Below, piece after piece: positions 28,094 through 37,306 of a stretch of 64,000 bases of DNA. The translations under genes were made by a program, and so were the position numbers. The notes beneath the pieces are model-generated. The model saw only the letters and a program-made list of their open reading frames with translations. It did no database searches and was not told the DNA's origin. Location: the NCBI RefSeq assembly GCF_001578945.1, contig NZ_KQ969550.1, positions 93,022-157,021 of the forward strand, read 5' to 3'. The DNA is from Streptococcus oralis (GTDB taxonomy: Bacteria > Bacillota > Bacilli > Lactobacillales > Streptococcaceae). Position 1 is the first letter of the stretch. Each line of letters starts with the position of its first letter.

Positions 28094-28901
28094 GTGTTTG
28101 CTCCTTTTTCTCAAGTTCCTTTAAAGTATCAATATAGTTTTCTTCTTCTTCATTGGTTTTTATAATATTTCGCTCTATACCTAATATTGGTATATATATC
28201 AACAAAGCGGGAATAAGCATATCCAATATGTCTGTGTCAGTATGAATTATCCAAAATAACATAGCACATATACTAACATACATTGATATAGTTAATACTA
28301 CAAGATATAACACTTCACGTTCATTCCATTTTTTAATCTTTGTAGTGAATTTTTTGAAGTAGAATATACTTATTATCATAACAATCGATACTATGACCAA
28401 TAAAAACTTCCACCAAAATTCTTCAATTTTAAAAAGGATTAATAAAGAATTAGATATGGATCCGATAACAAGAATAAAGTATATAAAGCTATTAAAAATA
28501 TCGAATTTTATTTCCCGCTTGGATCTCTCCCAGTCATATTTCCAGAGTAGTCGCACATAATCAGATAACCTTTCTATTTGACTAGTATTGGTTATATCAA
28601 TTGTATTAACCAAACTCCAGATATGACCCTCATGTAAATAAAAATCATCTCCATTATCAACTGTTTTACTCTTTCCGTATGGATTAATTCGTGACTTTAA
28701 ACGTTGTATAGCTTCTGCACGCTTACCTACTTTACCCAAGTCATCTAAAATAATTTGAATATCCTTTCTCCACTCTGAACGTTCTTTAGTAATATAATCA
28801 AGTTGATTTCTTTTACTATTATTAGCAAAAACTAAAATCGCACTTAATACAGCTCCTAGACCTGCTCCACTGAGCAGAGTAATAATCTGGCTTGTTTCCA
28901 A
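28086..28901 (-). CDS. multi-pass membrane protein placed behind a valine T-box
   Basis: 271 aa from a TTG at 28901, chosen because GAGGGGG lies 4-5 nt upstream; the frame is open further but that part is T-box leader. One N-terminal transmembrane segment (LSGAGLGAVLSAILVFANN), a soluble region of about 120 residues with NPYGKSK, then about four hydrophobic segments (FNSFIYFILVIGSI, FLLVIVSIVMIISIFYF, YLVVLTISMYVSICAMLFWI, LIPALLIYIPILGI). The last residues KKEQTHV are translated from what was the valS Shine-Dalgarno region. Family not recognised; the design resembles small membrane effectors of defence genes, without proof. Confidence 0.7.
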   Translation of the reverse strand: METSQIITLLSGAGLGAVLSAILVFANNSKRNQLDYITKERSEWRKDIQIILDDLGKVGKRAEAIQRLKSRINPYGKSKTVDNGDDFYLHEGHIWSLVNTIDITNTSQIERLSDYVRLLWKYDWERSKREIKFDIFNSFIYFILVIGSISNSLLILFKIEEFWWKFLLVIVSIVMIISIFYFKKFTTKIKKWNEREVLYLVVLTISMYVSICAMLFWIIHTDTDILDMLIPALLIYIPILGIERNIIKTNEEEENYIDTLKELEKKEQTHV

Positions 28902-28920
28902 TTTTCCCCCTCGCTTTCTA

Positions 28921-29130
28921 CAAAAAATCGTCCCTGCCATAACTATGACAGGGACGAATGTGTTTATCCGCGGTACCACCCAATTTCGGGCAGAGCCCGC
29001 AACTCTCGTCTTTATAATAAAAAGACAATATTATTTCATTTTTTATCCATCAGCAACCAATTTTGACACATTTGTGGACTTCTCAGCGCCGCCACTTTCT
29101 GTAAAATGTGGGATCCAAAACACCTCTAAT
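28921..29130 (-). ncRNA. T-box riboswitch, valine type
   Basis: The T-box sequence GGTGGTACCGCG (28980-28969) is followed by a terminator: CGTCCCTG, loop, CAGGGACG, T6 (28956-28924). Upstream is a long stem I region with the GCTGAGAAGTCC motif. At the base of stem I on the 3' side is TGTGTCAAAA (29070-29061), in which either GTC or GTG would be a valine specifier. T-boxes read uncharged tRNA and open transcription when the amino acid is short. The decayed valS fragment downstream supports valine as the specificity. Confidence 0.9.
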
Positions 29131-29136
29131 GGCTTT

Positions 29137-29165
29137 ATTTTAACAAGTTTTTGACAGAAATGCAA
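29137..29165 (-). promoter_or_regulatory. promoter of the T-box transcript
   Basis: -35 TTGCAT (29160-29165), 17-nt spacer, extended -10 TGTTAAAAT (hexamer 29137-29142). Start expected near 29130. It overlaps the region just after the HhH gene stop. Confidence 0.7.
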
Positions 29166-29178
29166 GGGGCAAGAAAAA

Positions 29179-29574
29179 TTACTTGAAGCTGATTCCGTGC
29201 TCTTTTAATTTCTTGATGGTAGCTGGGCCAATTCCTTTCAAGGCAAGGAGTTCTTTTTCAGTCCAGTTTTTAAAGTCAGCAGCTGACTTGATGCCTTCAT
29301 CATAGAAAGTCTTCGCACGATCTACTGAGAGGCCACCCAAAGTCGCTGCGAATTCTTCTACGGAGTTTGTAACTTTTTGAGCTTGTTCCTTGGTCGCTTC
29401 TACTGCTTGTTCCACTTTTTTAGAGACAACTTTTCCTGCTTCGCTAGCAGACTTCTCTGCATGTTTCACGACTTTTTTTGTTTCTTCGACAACCTTGGTC
29501 ACCGTATTTGAAAAGGCACCTGAACGACGAAGGCTATTTCGCAATTGTTTTTTACGTTGGAGTTTCTTTGACAT
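29179..29574 (-). CDS. Ala/Lys-rich protein with C-terminal helix-hairpin-helix
   Basis: 131 aa, basic N-terminus (MSKKLQRKKQLRNSLRRSG), a long Ala/Lys/Val-rich helix likely to form a coiled coil (KVVEETKKVVKHAEKSASEA and following), then SVDRAKTFYDEGIKSAADF and the HhH KELLALKGIGPATIKKLKEH. Likely a nucleoid- or DNA-associated protein. Single gene with RBS GAAAGGA. Its C-terminal domain is shared with the gene at 26555-27796. Confidence 0.75.
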   Translation of the reverse strand: MSKKLQRKKQLRNSLRRSGAFSNTVTKVVEETKKVVKHAEKSASEAGKVVSKKVEQAVEATKEQAQKVTNSVEEFAATLGGLSVDRAKTFYDEGIKSAADFKNWTEKELLALKGIGPATIKKLKEHGISFK

Positions 29575-29671
29575 GATAAAATCCTTTCAATAAAAAATCC
29601 CTGATCTGACAAGGATTTAATAAAGATATTCTATCAAGATTTCGATAAAAAATCAAGAAAGTATCACTATT

Positions 29672-29926
29672 TTAATAATTTCGCTCGCCAAACAATCCTT
29701 CTGGCAAATCATGAAATCCCTTGCCCGCCTTGAAATTTTCAAACTTACCAAGCAAGAACTGGTAGGCATCCAAGCGACTTTCGTAGCGAATCATGGCATC
29801 CTTGGCACGCTCGTCTTGGTCTTCTTCGTAGACTTTTTGACTTTCCTTGTGCGCCATGTCGTTGATCATGATCTGGGTATTGACCCAAGCTTCAAATTCC
29901 TTCATAAATTCCTGTTCGTAACTCAT
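29672..29926 (-). CDS. DUF1912-like small protein
   Basis: 84 aa, acidic and helical: MSYEQEFMKEFEAWVNTQIM to FENFKAGKGFHDLPEGLFGE. I recall this as the DUF1912 family of streptococci; function unknown. It lies 9 nt after the DUF438 gene and is the last gene of that operon. RBS AAGGAGAATC. Confidence 0.8.
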   Translation of the reverse strand: MSYEQEFMKEFEAWVNTQIMINDMAHKESQKVYEEDQDERAKDAMIRYESRLDAYQFLLGKFENFKAGKGFHDLPEGLFGERNY

Positions 29927-29935
29927 TGATTCTCC

Positions 29936-31270
29936 TTATTCTAATCCACGGAAGTAGTCAGTATCAATCTCTCGGTAGGGCTGGATATCCTGAACATACT
30001 CCAACACGCCTTGGAATTCCCCGTTTTCATCGTGTACTGCGGCATAGGTGATGTGGACAAACTTGCCTCGCGACTCTGACTTGAACCACATCTCATACTT
30101 GTCCTTGACCCCTTCACGAAGACCTTTCATAACGGCCTTTACCTTGTCTAGGTACTTAGGCGGATGACAGAGTTCAACATTGCGCCCAACTTGGGACGGC
30201 GTCCGTTTGAAAATCATCTCATCAGCTGGCGTATTGTCATTGTAATACTGGAAAATATCGTCTTTATTGACAAAGGTGATCTCCATAGGGAGGTGATTGA
30301 GGATGAGGTTGGCCTGCTCGACGGAGAGATAGCCATTGCCAAAAGCCTGTTGACTATGACGATCCAGCACCGCTTCCTTTTCCTTAGGGGTAAAGGTAAT
30401 AGTGAACTGGCCTTCTGGTGTATTGATAACTTGCTGAACTTGACCTTCAGCCGTGTCTAGTTGTACTGGCTCTTCTGCACTCTTTTCCTCGATAAAGCTT
30501 TGTCGTTCTGGCACCCATTTCTCTGACGGACGGATGATGGCATAGCCATAAGCATCACTCTCCTCCGCAATCTGAATCCAGTCATCCTGAGTAAAGGACT
30601 CAAGAAGAATCATGAGAAGGATAGACTCTTCCTTGAAAATCATACTTTCAAACTCTGTCGCAAAAGCTTCGAAAGTTTCCTTTACACTGCTAATCGACAC
30701 TTCTGGTAATGACTTGGCTGTCGCTAGAGCTGTATGAAAGAGTTCCCTGATCTGATCATCCACTCCCCACATGACTTTAGGGGGTGAATCGTGACCATAA
30801 CGCTCCATGATGGGGAAAAAGAGCTCTTCCTTGCGCTGGTAGTGGACATCAAATTGCCCCAAAAGTCCCATTTGACGAACCAAACCCTTGCGCATCTCCG
30901 CAAGCATTTCCTCGTCTTCCATAGACTCATAGGTATCTAACAATCTCCGAATGCGAATCAAAGCTGCACGGAGAGCCAAATTTTCATCCTTGAAGACGCG
31001 AACTGGGTGACCAGGATGCTCGGTATCTTCCACTTCGACGCCCTTAACAGCATTTTTAAAAAGATTGGCATGGACATCACAGAGTTCCATGACATCTTCA
31101 AAGGTGACACCTGAGTCTGAGTTCATCAGCTCGTGCTCCATGAGGGAAATCTCGATGGCTGAAACACCTGTAAAGGTCGCATCAAAACACTCCTGAACTG
31201 ACTCAGGAGAGGCGCCATTATGCAATTCTAACAAAATATCCCGTAGGATATGAATCCGTTCATCTGCCAT
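29936..31270 (-). CDS. DUF438 protein with hemerythrin-like and PAS domains
   Basis: 444 aa. The N-terminal DUF438 (about 1-90) is followed by a hemerythrin HHE-like four-helix region (HYQRKEELFFPIMERYGHDS and later EFESMIFKEESILLMILLES) with His/Glu residues able to bind a di-iron site, and a C-terminal PAS domain (about 310-430, LNHLPMEITFVNKDDIFQYY). Such proteins are thought to sense redox or gases. It shares one base with the stop of the DUF1858 gene upstream. Confidence 0.88.
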   Translation of the reverse strand: MADERIHILRDILLELHNGASPESVQECFDATFTGVSAIEISLMEHELMNSDSGVTFEDVMELCDVHANLFKNAVKGVEVEDTEHPGHPVRVFKDENLALRAALIRIRRLLDTYESMEDEEMLAEMRKGLVRQMGLLGQFDVHYQRKEELFFPIMERYGHDSPPKVMWGVDDQIRELFHTALATAKSLPEVSISSVKETFEAFATEFESMIFKEESILLMILLESFTQDDWIQIAEESDAYGYAIIRPSEKWVPERQSFIEEKSAEEPVQLDTAEGQVQQVINTPEGQFTITFTPKEKEAVLDRHSQQAFGNGYLSVEQANLILNHLPMEITFVNKDDIFQYYNDNTPADEMIFKRTPSQVGRNVELCHPPKYLDKVKAVMKGLREGVKDKYEMWFKSESRGKFVHITYAAVHDENGEFQGVLEYVQDIQPYREIDTDYFRGLE

Positions 31271-31503
31271 TAGTCTAATCCAATCACTTCGTAACCATTC
31301 GCTTCCAGTGTGCGGACAATCTTGTCCATAGGAGTTCCTTCGAGCTTAGAACCCTGCTTAAGCGATACCTTGCGCCCGACAGTGTTGCGCATCAAGGGAT
31401 TAGCAAGTGGTTTAAAACCGAGCTCTACTAGTATTTCCAAGACTTCTGGATGCTTGTCTACCACTTCTGCAACGGGTATTGACACATCGATGATATTATC
31501 CAT
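31270..31503 (-). CDS. DUF1858 domain protein
   Basis: 77 aa: MDNIIDVSIPVAEVVDKHPE, then LGFKPLANPLMRNTVGRKVS. DUF1858 is a small domain found alone or fused to DUF438 proteins, which fits its position directly before one. GGAGG lies 5 nt before the ATG at 31503, so that start is preferred to the ATG at 31515, which overlaps the Shine-Dalgarno sequence. Confidence 0.85.
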   Translation of the reverse strand: MDNIIDVSIPVAEVVDKHPEVLEILVELGFKPLANPLMRNTVGRKVSLKQGSKLEGTPMDKIVRTLEANGYEVIGLD

Positions 31504-31569
31504 GACGACCTCCATGTATGTTCTAAAATGATTTTACTGCTTATATTATACCATAAGGAAAGCAAGAAC

Positions 31570-31597
31570 AAAAAAACTAGCAGTTTTATGCTGCTAG
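31570..31597 (-). terminator. terminator of the SPFH operon
   Basis: CTAGCAG, loop, CTGCTAG, T7 on the minus strand, after the SPFH gene. Confidence 0.9.
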
Positions 31598-31614
31598 CGT
31601 ATTGATTGACTTTC

Positions 31615-32724
31615 TTACAAATCCATAATTTCCTTTTTCTTACGGTCAAATTCTTCTTGTGAGAGGATACCTGCATCCAGCAACGATTTTAGTTTCGTCA
31701 ACGCCTCAATTTGCTCATCTAGTGATAAGGCAGGCTTATTAGCTTTATCATCTAATTGCTGTGCCATATTCATCCCAAAAATCATCCCCGCACTATCACC
31801 TAGCCCATGCTGTTCAATACCAGAAGCGATTTTTTGTTGCGCAGCAATATTAGAAGATTTTTGAGAAACATCATCATAGGCTTTCATATTCATCTTATTT
31901 GATGAATACTGTTTAACAAGTTCCTTGGATTCAGGAGAAAATTCGATATTTGCAATGGCAACCTTGACAATCTCAAATCCAAAACGTTCTTTCCAAGTTC
32001 CAGCATATTGACCATTTCCTGCTACTTGCTCTGCCAGAACAGTTGCTTGGGACGGAAGTTGAGAAATCCGATAAGTTGTCGATAAAGAGTTAAGGGCAAC
32101 GATAAAGGACTGCAAAAACTCCGTTACTATCTGAGCCCTAGCCTGCGCACTATCAAAGGTATAATAACTGACATTAGCAGGGAGAAAATTTCTCACAAAC
32201 TGCCTAGCATCGGTAATTCTAATCGAAAACGTCCCAAAAGCACGTACTTCCAAGTCTGTCCCATAAAACAAGTCATTATACATCACCGGACCACGAGTGC
32301 CAAATTTTATATCACGGATTTCTCGTAGATTGACAAAACAAATCTGCTTTTGCTGGTCTGACTGACCACCAAAGCCCACACGATTTACAACATTGTCAAA
32401 CAATGATTTTTTTAATCCATCACCATTAAAAATACTGCTCTCACCATTTTGGTATTCATATCCACCTGGCTCTGTGATAATTTCCTCTATTCCAGACTGG
32501 CTAAAGATAAAGGCAGCCGTATTTTCAGGAATAAAAATCTTTGAGCCGTTTGAAATGACACCTATAGAACTCTTGCTATTAACTCCACGTCCATTATTGC
32601 TTTCTTGGAGGATACCTGGACTGACAGCCGTATGCTCATCAAAAAGCTGTGCAGTAATAATCTCCTTCCACTGGTCTGCAAAAGTTCCACCAATGGAGTC
32701 TGTAACTGCTTTAATTATTCCCAT
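31615..32724 (-). CDS. SPFH/Band-7 protein with C-terminal SHOCT domain (YdjI-like)
   Basis: 369 aa. The first 290 residues form the YdjI or virion-core-like SPFH domain (TAAFIFSQSGIEEIITEPGG, then DLEVRAFGTFSIRITDARQF). The C-terminal 35 residues are a SHOCT domain (LTKLKSLLDAGILSQEEFDR). YdjI-type proteins take part in cell-envelope or membrane-stress organisation. Operon partners are a lipoprotein and a zinc-ribbon protein immediately upstream (10 nt). Confidence 0.85.
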   Translation of the reverse strand: MGIIKAVTDSIGGTFADQWKEIITAQLFDEHTAVSPGILQESNNGRGVNSKSSIGVISNGSKIFIPENTAAFIFSQSGIEEIITEPGGYEYQNGESSIFNGDGLKKSLFDNVVNRVGFGGQSDQQKQICFVNLREIRDIKFGTRGPVMYNDLFYGTDLEVRAFGTFSIRITDARQFVRNFLPANVSYYTFDSAQARAQIVTEFLQSFIVALNSLSTTYRISQLPSQATVLAEQVAGNGQYAGTWKERFGFEIVKVAIANIEFSPESKELVKQYSSNKMNMKAYDDVSQKSSNIAAQQKIASGIEQHGLGDSAGMIFGMNMAQQLDDKANKPALSLDEQIEALTKLKSLLDAGILSQEEFDRKKKEIMDL

Positions 32725-32734
32725 CTTTCATCTC

Positions 32735-33292
32735 CTACAAGGTCTGTTCCATATCACAATAACTACATTTGACCGCCTGCTTCACCACTCCCGACAAAGG
32801 AGCTCCACAAAAACTGCACTTGGTGGATACTTTTTCTGGCTCTGCATCCTTGAATCCTAGCCCAGTTTTGAAAGTATCAAAGGTATCTTTTAAACTTTCT
32901 GCTAAAATATCTACTCCAAAAAGACTGCTATCCCCGATTTTTTCAAAATTTTCAGTATCTCCAGCCATCAGTTTGATGATATTATTTGCCCATTTGTCTG
33001 TATCTTTGGGATTTGAAAAACTAAAACTCGCTTGACCACCTGTATAATAAACTTCCAAGCATTTCAAGCCACTGTCCTTATTTACCAAAACTTGTGGTTT
33101 TCCTTCAAACACTTTGATTTGATTAATAGGGATTTTTAATTCTCCTTTTTTACCACCAAAAAAACCTTTTTTAATGAGAATCAAATGCAAATTGGTTAAA
33201 ATCAAATCATCCGTTGAGCCGGTTGATTTACCAAAACTGACATGGTCATCATGCATGACCATGTATTCATGAGGTAATAATTGATAGTCCAT
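32735..33292 (-). CDS. PH-like domain protein with C-terminal zinc ribbon
   Basis: 185 aa from the ATG at 33292. The N-terminal part (MDYQLLPHEYMVMHDDHVSF, then LILTNLHLILIKKGFFGG) resembles bacterial PH/GRAM domains. The C-terminus is a zinc ribbon with two CxxC pairs (CSFCGAPLSG and CSYCDMEQ). GGAAGGGAAG 6 nt before decides the start over an earlier GTG at 33310 that overlaps the lipoprotein stop. A soluble partner of the SPFH protein is likely; its ligand is unknown. Confidence 0.72.
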   Translation of the reverse strand: MDYQLLPHEYMVMHDDHVSFGKSTGSTDDLILTNLHLILIKKGFFGGKKGELKIPINQIKVFEGKPQVLVNKDSGLKCLEVYYTGGQASFSFSNPKDTDKWANNIIKLMAGDTENFEKIGDSSLFGVDILAESLKDTFDTFKTGLGFKDAEPEKVSTKCSFCGAPLSGVVKQAVKCSYCDMEQTL

Positions 33293-33309
33293 CTTGAACT
33301 TCCCTTCCA

Positions 33310-33813
33310 CTACAAACTAGCTTTCCACTGCTCCACCTGTTCATGAAGATTATCACGATAATCTTTTAGAACCTGAACAATTTCCTCTTTTCCTTGAATA
33401 GGTGCTTTCTTTAGTGGACCGTATTGTTTTTTCTGCTCTTCCATCTCTTGTTTCGTGCTATCTTTTAGCTCTTGGATAGCAGTACTATCCTCTAAAGCGG
33501 TACCTTTAAAGGCTTCATCTGCTTCTGTGTAGTAATTGTCAATGATTTTCTCATACATCGTCAGATAATCTTCATAAGTTCTAATAGATTCAATCGTTGT
33601 ATCACTAACATCTTGTGGGTTAAAATCACTTGAGCCTAGTTTTTCTTTTGCTTTAGATAGAATCCCTTTCTTTTCATAACTGCTAGCTGATACTTCTGTC
33701 TGTTCTTCACTAGACGAAGTAGTTGTTTTTTTAGATACAGACCCACATGCAACTAGAGTAGACACCGAAAGGCAAAGCAAGCCTAAGCGATAAATTTTTT
33801 TCATTTTATTCAT
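33310..33813 (-). CDS. lipoprotein of unknown function
   Basis: 167 aa. Signal peptide MNKMKKIYRLGLLCLSVSTL ends in lipobox LVAC (Cys23). After a Ser/Thr-rich linker comes a helical domain with DLFNPQD-like and TIESIRTYEDYLTMYEKIID segments. Exposed on the outer face of the membrane. First gene of the SPFH operon. RBS AAGGAG, 9 nt before the ATG at 33813. Confidence 0.85.
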   Translation of the reverse strand: MNKMKKIYRLGLLCLSVSTLVACGSVSKKTTTSSSEEQTEVSASSYEKKGILSKAKEKLGSSDFNPQDVSDTTIESIRTYEDYLTMYEKIIDNYYTEADEAFKGTALEDSTAIQELKDSTKQEMEEQKKQYGPLKKAPIQGKEEIVQVLKDYRDNLHEQVEQWKASL

Positions 33814-33962
33814 TCATAAAATCTCCTTTTTATTTCTAATTTTATCATATCATTTTTCCTATAAAAAAAAAGCATTTTCTGCTTGGATTTCATTTTAAAT
33901 AGAGAATTTCGCTTATCATGTATCTTCTTCCATTATCTTTCATGTTGATCATTTTCAGCCAC

Positions 33963-33986
33963 CAAAAAAGAGGGTCCCCCCTCTTT
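33963..33986 (-). terminator. terminator of the rimP-rbfA operon
   Basis: AAAGAGGG, loop GGGA, CCCTCTTT, T-run on the minus strand, directly after the rbfA stop. Confidence 0.92.
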
Positions 33987-34337
33987 TTACTTCTTATCCA
34001 GATTGCGTAGCATTTCGTCAATCTTGTTCCCATATTCAATGGATTCGTCCTTGACGAAGGTCAAATCTGGGATTTTGTACAATTTCAAATTGCGACCAAG
34101 TTCACGTTTGATGGTACCAGTTGCTTTTTCAAGCCCTACTTGAGCTTTTCGGTTATCCGAAGCAAGGTTACTCAAAATGGTGTAGTAAACCTTGGCAACA
34201 GACAAGTCACCCAGCATCTGAACATCTGTAATGGTCACACCTTGGACACGCGGATCACGGACTTTCTTTTGCAAAATCTCATTGACTTCACGCTTGATTT
34301 CCATGCCCACACGATCCGTACGAAAATGATTTGCCAT
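33987..34337 (-). CDS. rbfA: ribosome-binding factor A
   Basis: 116 aa, a KH-like protein needed for maturation of the 30S subunit. [20 protein letters not shown], then [20 protein letters not shown] and [15 protein letters not shown] fit the family. The start at 34337 has GGAAT before it; an earlier frame extension to 34364 is not conserved-looking. Last gene of the rimP-nusA-infB operon. Confidence 0.95.
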   Translation of the reverse strand: MANHFRTDRVGMEIKREVNEILQKKVRDPRVQGVTITDVQMLGDLSVAKVYYTILSNLASDNRKAQVGLEKATGTIKRELGRNLKLYKIPDLTFVKDESIEYGNKIDEMLRNLDKK

Positions 34338-34503
34338 GATATTCCTTTCTCTACTTTGAATCAAAAGCTAGGCCAGCAGACCTAGCTATTTCTGTTAGAT
34401 AGAGGAACTAGAGCCATTTGAATCTAGGAAACAAGCCTTAGATAGAACTAAGGGTTCATCAAGGCACTGTTGACGACGAGTCAAATCGGCTATCGTTTCT
34501 CTA

Positions 34504-37290
34504 TTATCTCTTGATTTCTTCCATGACGTATGCCTCAATCACATCATCCATCTTGATATCATTGTAGCCATCAATCATCAATCCACCTTCACGACCGTTA
34601 GTAACTTCTTTCACGTCGTCTTTGTAGTGTTTCAAGCTTGCGAGTTCGCCGTCATAGATAACAACACCGTCACGGATAACACGGACTTTAGAGTCACGGG
34701 TAACTTTACCACTCGTAACCATGAATCCACCAATAGTTCCCACTTTAGATACCTTGAAGGTTTCACGGATGATTGCTTCACCGATAACTTTTTCTTCAAA
34801 TTCTGGGTCAAGCATCCCTTTCATGGCTTCTTCCATCTCTTCGATAACCTTGTAGATAATGCTGTGGAGACGGATTTCTACATCGTCAGCTTCAGCTTGT
34901 TGACGAGCCTGTGGTGTAGGGCGTACGTTGAAACCAACGATAAAGGCATTAGAAGCTTCAGCAAGAGTCACGTCAGATTCATTGATGGCACCGACTGCTG
35001 AGTGAACGATGGTCACTTTGACACCTTCTACATCAATCTTTTGAAGTGAGGCAGAAAGAGCTTCAACCGAACCTTGTACGTCTGCCTTGATAATGACGTT
35101 AACAGACTTAAGCTCACCAGCTTTAAGGGTATCAAAGAGGTTTTCAAGGCTGACACGTTGAGTAGCTTGGCGTTGTTTCATGAGGGCACGTTTCGCACGC
35201 TCTTCACCTGCTGCACGCGCAGATTTTTCATCTTCATAAACGGCAAAGTGGTCACCCGCCATTGGTGCTTCGTTCAAACCTGTGATAGATACTGGTGTTG
35301 ATGGTCCAGCAACCTTAACACGACGACCAAGGTCATTGGTCATGGCACGGACACGACCGAAGGTATTTCCGACAACGATTGGATCTTGGACATTCAAGGT
35401 ACCTTGTTGAACAAGAAGGGTTGCGACCGCACCTTTTCCTTTATCCAAGCGAGCCTCGATAACGGTACCGATCGCACGAACTGTTGGGTCTGCCTTGAGT
35501 TCTTGGATTTCAGCCACAAGAAGGACCGTTTCCAAGAGTTCATCGATATTTTGGTTGAATTTAGCTGAGATTTCAACAAACTCAGAATCACCACCCCAAG
35601 CTGTTGACATAACCCCATGCTCAGCCAATTCACCGATAACGCGTTCTGGGTTGGCACCTGGTTTATCAATCTTGTTGATGGCTACGATAATTGGAACGTT
35701 GGCCGCTTTTGAGTGGTTGATGGCTTCGATAGTCTGAGGCATAACCCCGTCGTCGGCCGCTACAACCAAGATGGTAATATCGGTAACAGATGCACCACGC
35801 GCACGCATTGATGTAAAGGCCGCGTGTCCTGGTGTATCAAGGAAGGTAATCTTCTTGCCATTTTCCACGATTTGGTAGGCACCGATATGCTGAGTGATAC
35901 CACCCGCTTCACCTGTCGCAACACGAGAGTTACGAAGGGTATCCAAAAGTGTTGTTTTACCATGGTCAACGTGTCCCATGATGGTTACAACTGGTGGACG
36001 CTCAACCAATTCATCTTCATTGAGATACCCATCTTCGACAAAGAAACGTTCGATGTCGGCATTATCCACTTCAACCTTTTGTTTGGCTTCGATACCATAA
36101 TCCACCATGAGGAGTTCGATGGTTTCTCCATCCAAGGATTGGTTTTGTGTGGCCATCACACCCATCATAAAGAGTTTCTTAACGATTTCAGCTGGTTCAC
36201 GTTTGATACGTTTTGCGATTTCCGCAACAGTCATACCATCTGTATATTCAAATTCTGTTGGCAATTCATGGAACTTACGCTCTGTAACAGGTTTTGGAGT
36301 CTGGTTACGGTTGTTTTGCTTGTTCCCTTTTTTATTTTTCTTGTTGTTATTCCAGTTACTATTTCTTTGATTTCTCACTTGATTTTGACTACTTCGATTC
36401 TTTTGTTGTTTTCTAGGACCATCTTCTTCGTGATCATAATCATCACGTTCTTTGTCTGGTCGAGCTTGTTTTTTACGACGTGTATCCACTGGTGCTTCTT
36501 TCGCTACAGGAGCTACTGTTACGGCTGGCTGCGTTTGTTCAGCTAGCTTAGCAGCTTCTTCAAAGATTTCCTCTGGTTCCTTGCGTTTATTAGCTTGAGC
36601 CAAGGCTTCTTTGGCAGCTTGCGATTGTTTGAAGCGCTCCTCGCTTGAGCGTGCGTATTCTGCATTTTGCTCTGCTTTTAGGGCTGCGGCACGGGCTTTA
36701 AAGTCAACACGTGGGCCAGCTTGTTTTGGCTGGAAGTCTTGTTGCTGACGGCGATCATTGCCACGATTCCCTTGATCTTGTGGTTTTTTCCCTTGGTCGT
36801 TAAATCGGCGATTGTCGCGGTTTCCTTGACCAGGTTTGCCACCATTACGGCCGTCGTTTTTCTGACGGTTACCGTTTTGTTGTTGGTCACGGTTGTTGCC
36901 CTTGTTTTGTTTGCGTCGCTCTGCCTGCTCTTTGGCACGCGCCTCACGCTCCGCCTTGAAGTTTCGACTTTGTGGTCTTGCGGCCACTACTTTTTCTTCC
37001 TTAGGAGCTACAGGTGTAGCTGGTTTGCTTTCTTCCTTTGCGGCTACTGGTTTAGCTGATGCAGGCTTTTCTGCTTTCTTTTCTACACTTGCTTTTGGTG
37101 CTTCAGGTTTTGCTTCTGCCTTAGGAGCAGGTGCAGGTTTAAAGCTAGCTGCGATTTGCTCAGCAGCAACAGCTTCCACGCTCGATGAGTGGCTTTTCAC
37201 ATCCAAGCCCAACTCTTTTGCACGCGCTACAACTTCTTTACTTTCTTTTCCAAGTTCTTTTGCGATTTCGTACAATCTTTTCTTAGACAA
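34504..37290 (-). CDS. infB: translation initiation factor IF-2
   Basis: 928 aa. The N-terminal IF2_N module ([20 protein letters not shown]) is followed by a 300-residue low-complexity linker rich in Lys, Ala, Asn and Gln, then the GTPase domain: [12 protein letters not shown] (G1), DTPGHAAF (G3), NKIDKPGAN (G4), and domains II-IV ending [10 protein letters not shown]. Places fMet-tRNA on the 30S subunit. Between infB and rbfA lies a 139-bp gap with a short hairpin (34366-34387) and no gene. Confidence 0.97.
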   Translation of the reverse strand: MSKKRLYEIAKELGKESKEVVARAKELGLDVKSHSSSVEAVAAEQIAASFKPAPAPKAEAKPEAPKASVEKKAEKPASAKPVAAKEESKPATPVAPKEEKVVAARPQSRNFKAEREARAKEQAERRKQNKGNNRDQQQNGNRQKNDGRNGGKPGQGNRDNRRFNDQGKKPQDQGNRGNDRRQQQDFQPKQAGPRVDFKARAAALKAEQNAEYARSSEERFKQSQAAKEALAQANKRKEPEEIFEEAAKLAEQTQPAVTVAPVAKEAPVDTRRKKQARPDKERDDYDHEEDGPRKQQKNRSSQNQVRNQRNSNWNNNKKNKKGNKQNNRNQTPKPVTERKFHELPTEFEYTDGMTVAEIAKRIKREPAEIVKKLFMMGVMATQNQSLDGETIELLMVDYGIEAKQKVEVDNADIERFFVEDGYLNEDELVERPPVVTIMGHVDHGKTTLLDTLRNSRVATGEAGGITQHIGAYQIVENGKKITFLDTPGHAAFTSMRARGASVTDITILVVAADDGVMPQTIEAINHSKAANVPIIVAINKIDKPGANPERVIGELAEHGVMSTAWGGDSEFVEISAKFNQNIDELLETVLLVAEIQELKADPTVRAIGTVIEARLDKGKGAVATLLVQQGTLNVQDPIVVGNTFGRVRAMTNDLGRRVKVAGPSTPVSITGLNEAPMAGDHFAVYEDEKSARAAGEERAKRALMKQRQATQRVSLENLFDTLKAGELKSVNVIIKADVQGSVEALSASLQKIDVEGVKVTIVHSAVGAINESDVTLAEASNAFIVGFNVRPTPQARQQAEADDVEIRLHSIIYKVIEEMEEAMKGMLDPEFEEKVIGEAIIRETFKVSKVGTIGGFMVTSGKVTRDSKVRVIRDGVVIYDGELASLKHYKDDVKEVTNGREGGLMIDGYNDIKMDDVIEAYVMEEIKR

Positions 37291-37306
37291 ATCATGTCCT
37301 CCTCTT

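Noticed and set aside
28902-28979. N-terminal extension of the membrane protein into the T-box (start at 28979)
   Set aside because: The extra 26 codons are the T-box terminator region; a TTG with a strong RBS just after it is the better start.
34366-34387. AGCTAGG hairpin between infB and rbfA as an attenuator
   Set aside because: Only a 7-bp stem with four T residues; too weak to call without modelling.
35824-36546. 240-codon plus-strand frame opposite infB
   Set aside because: Mirror of the infB low-complexity linker; its hydrophobic look comes from the complement of Lys/Asn/Gln codons.
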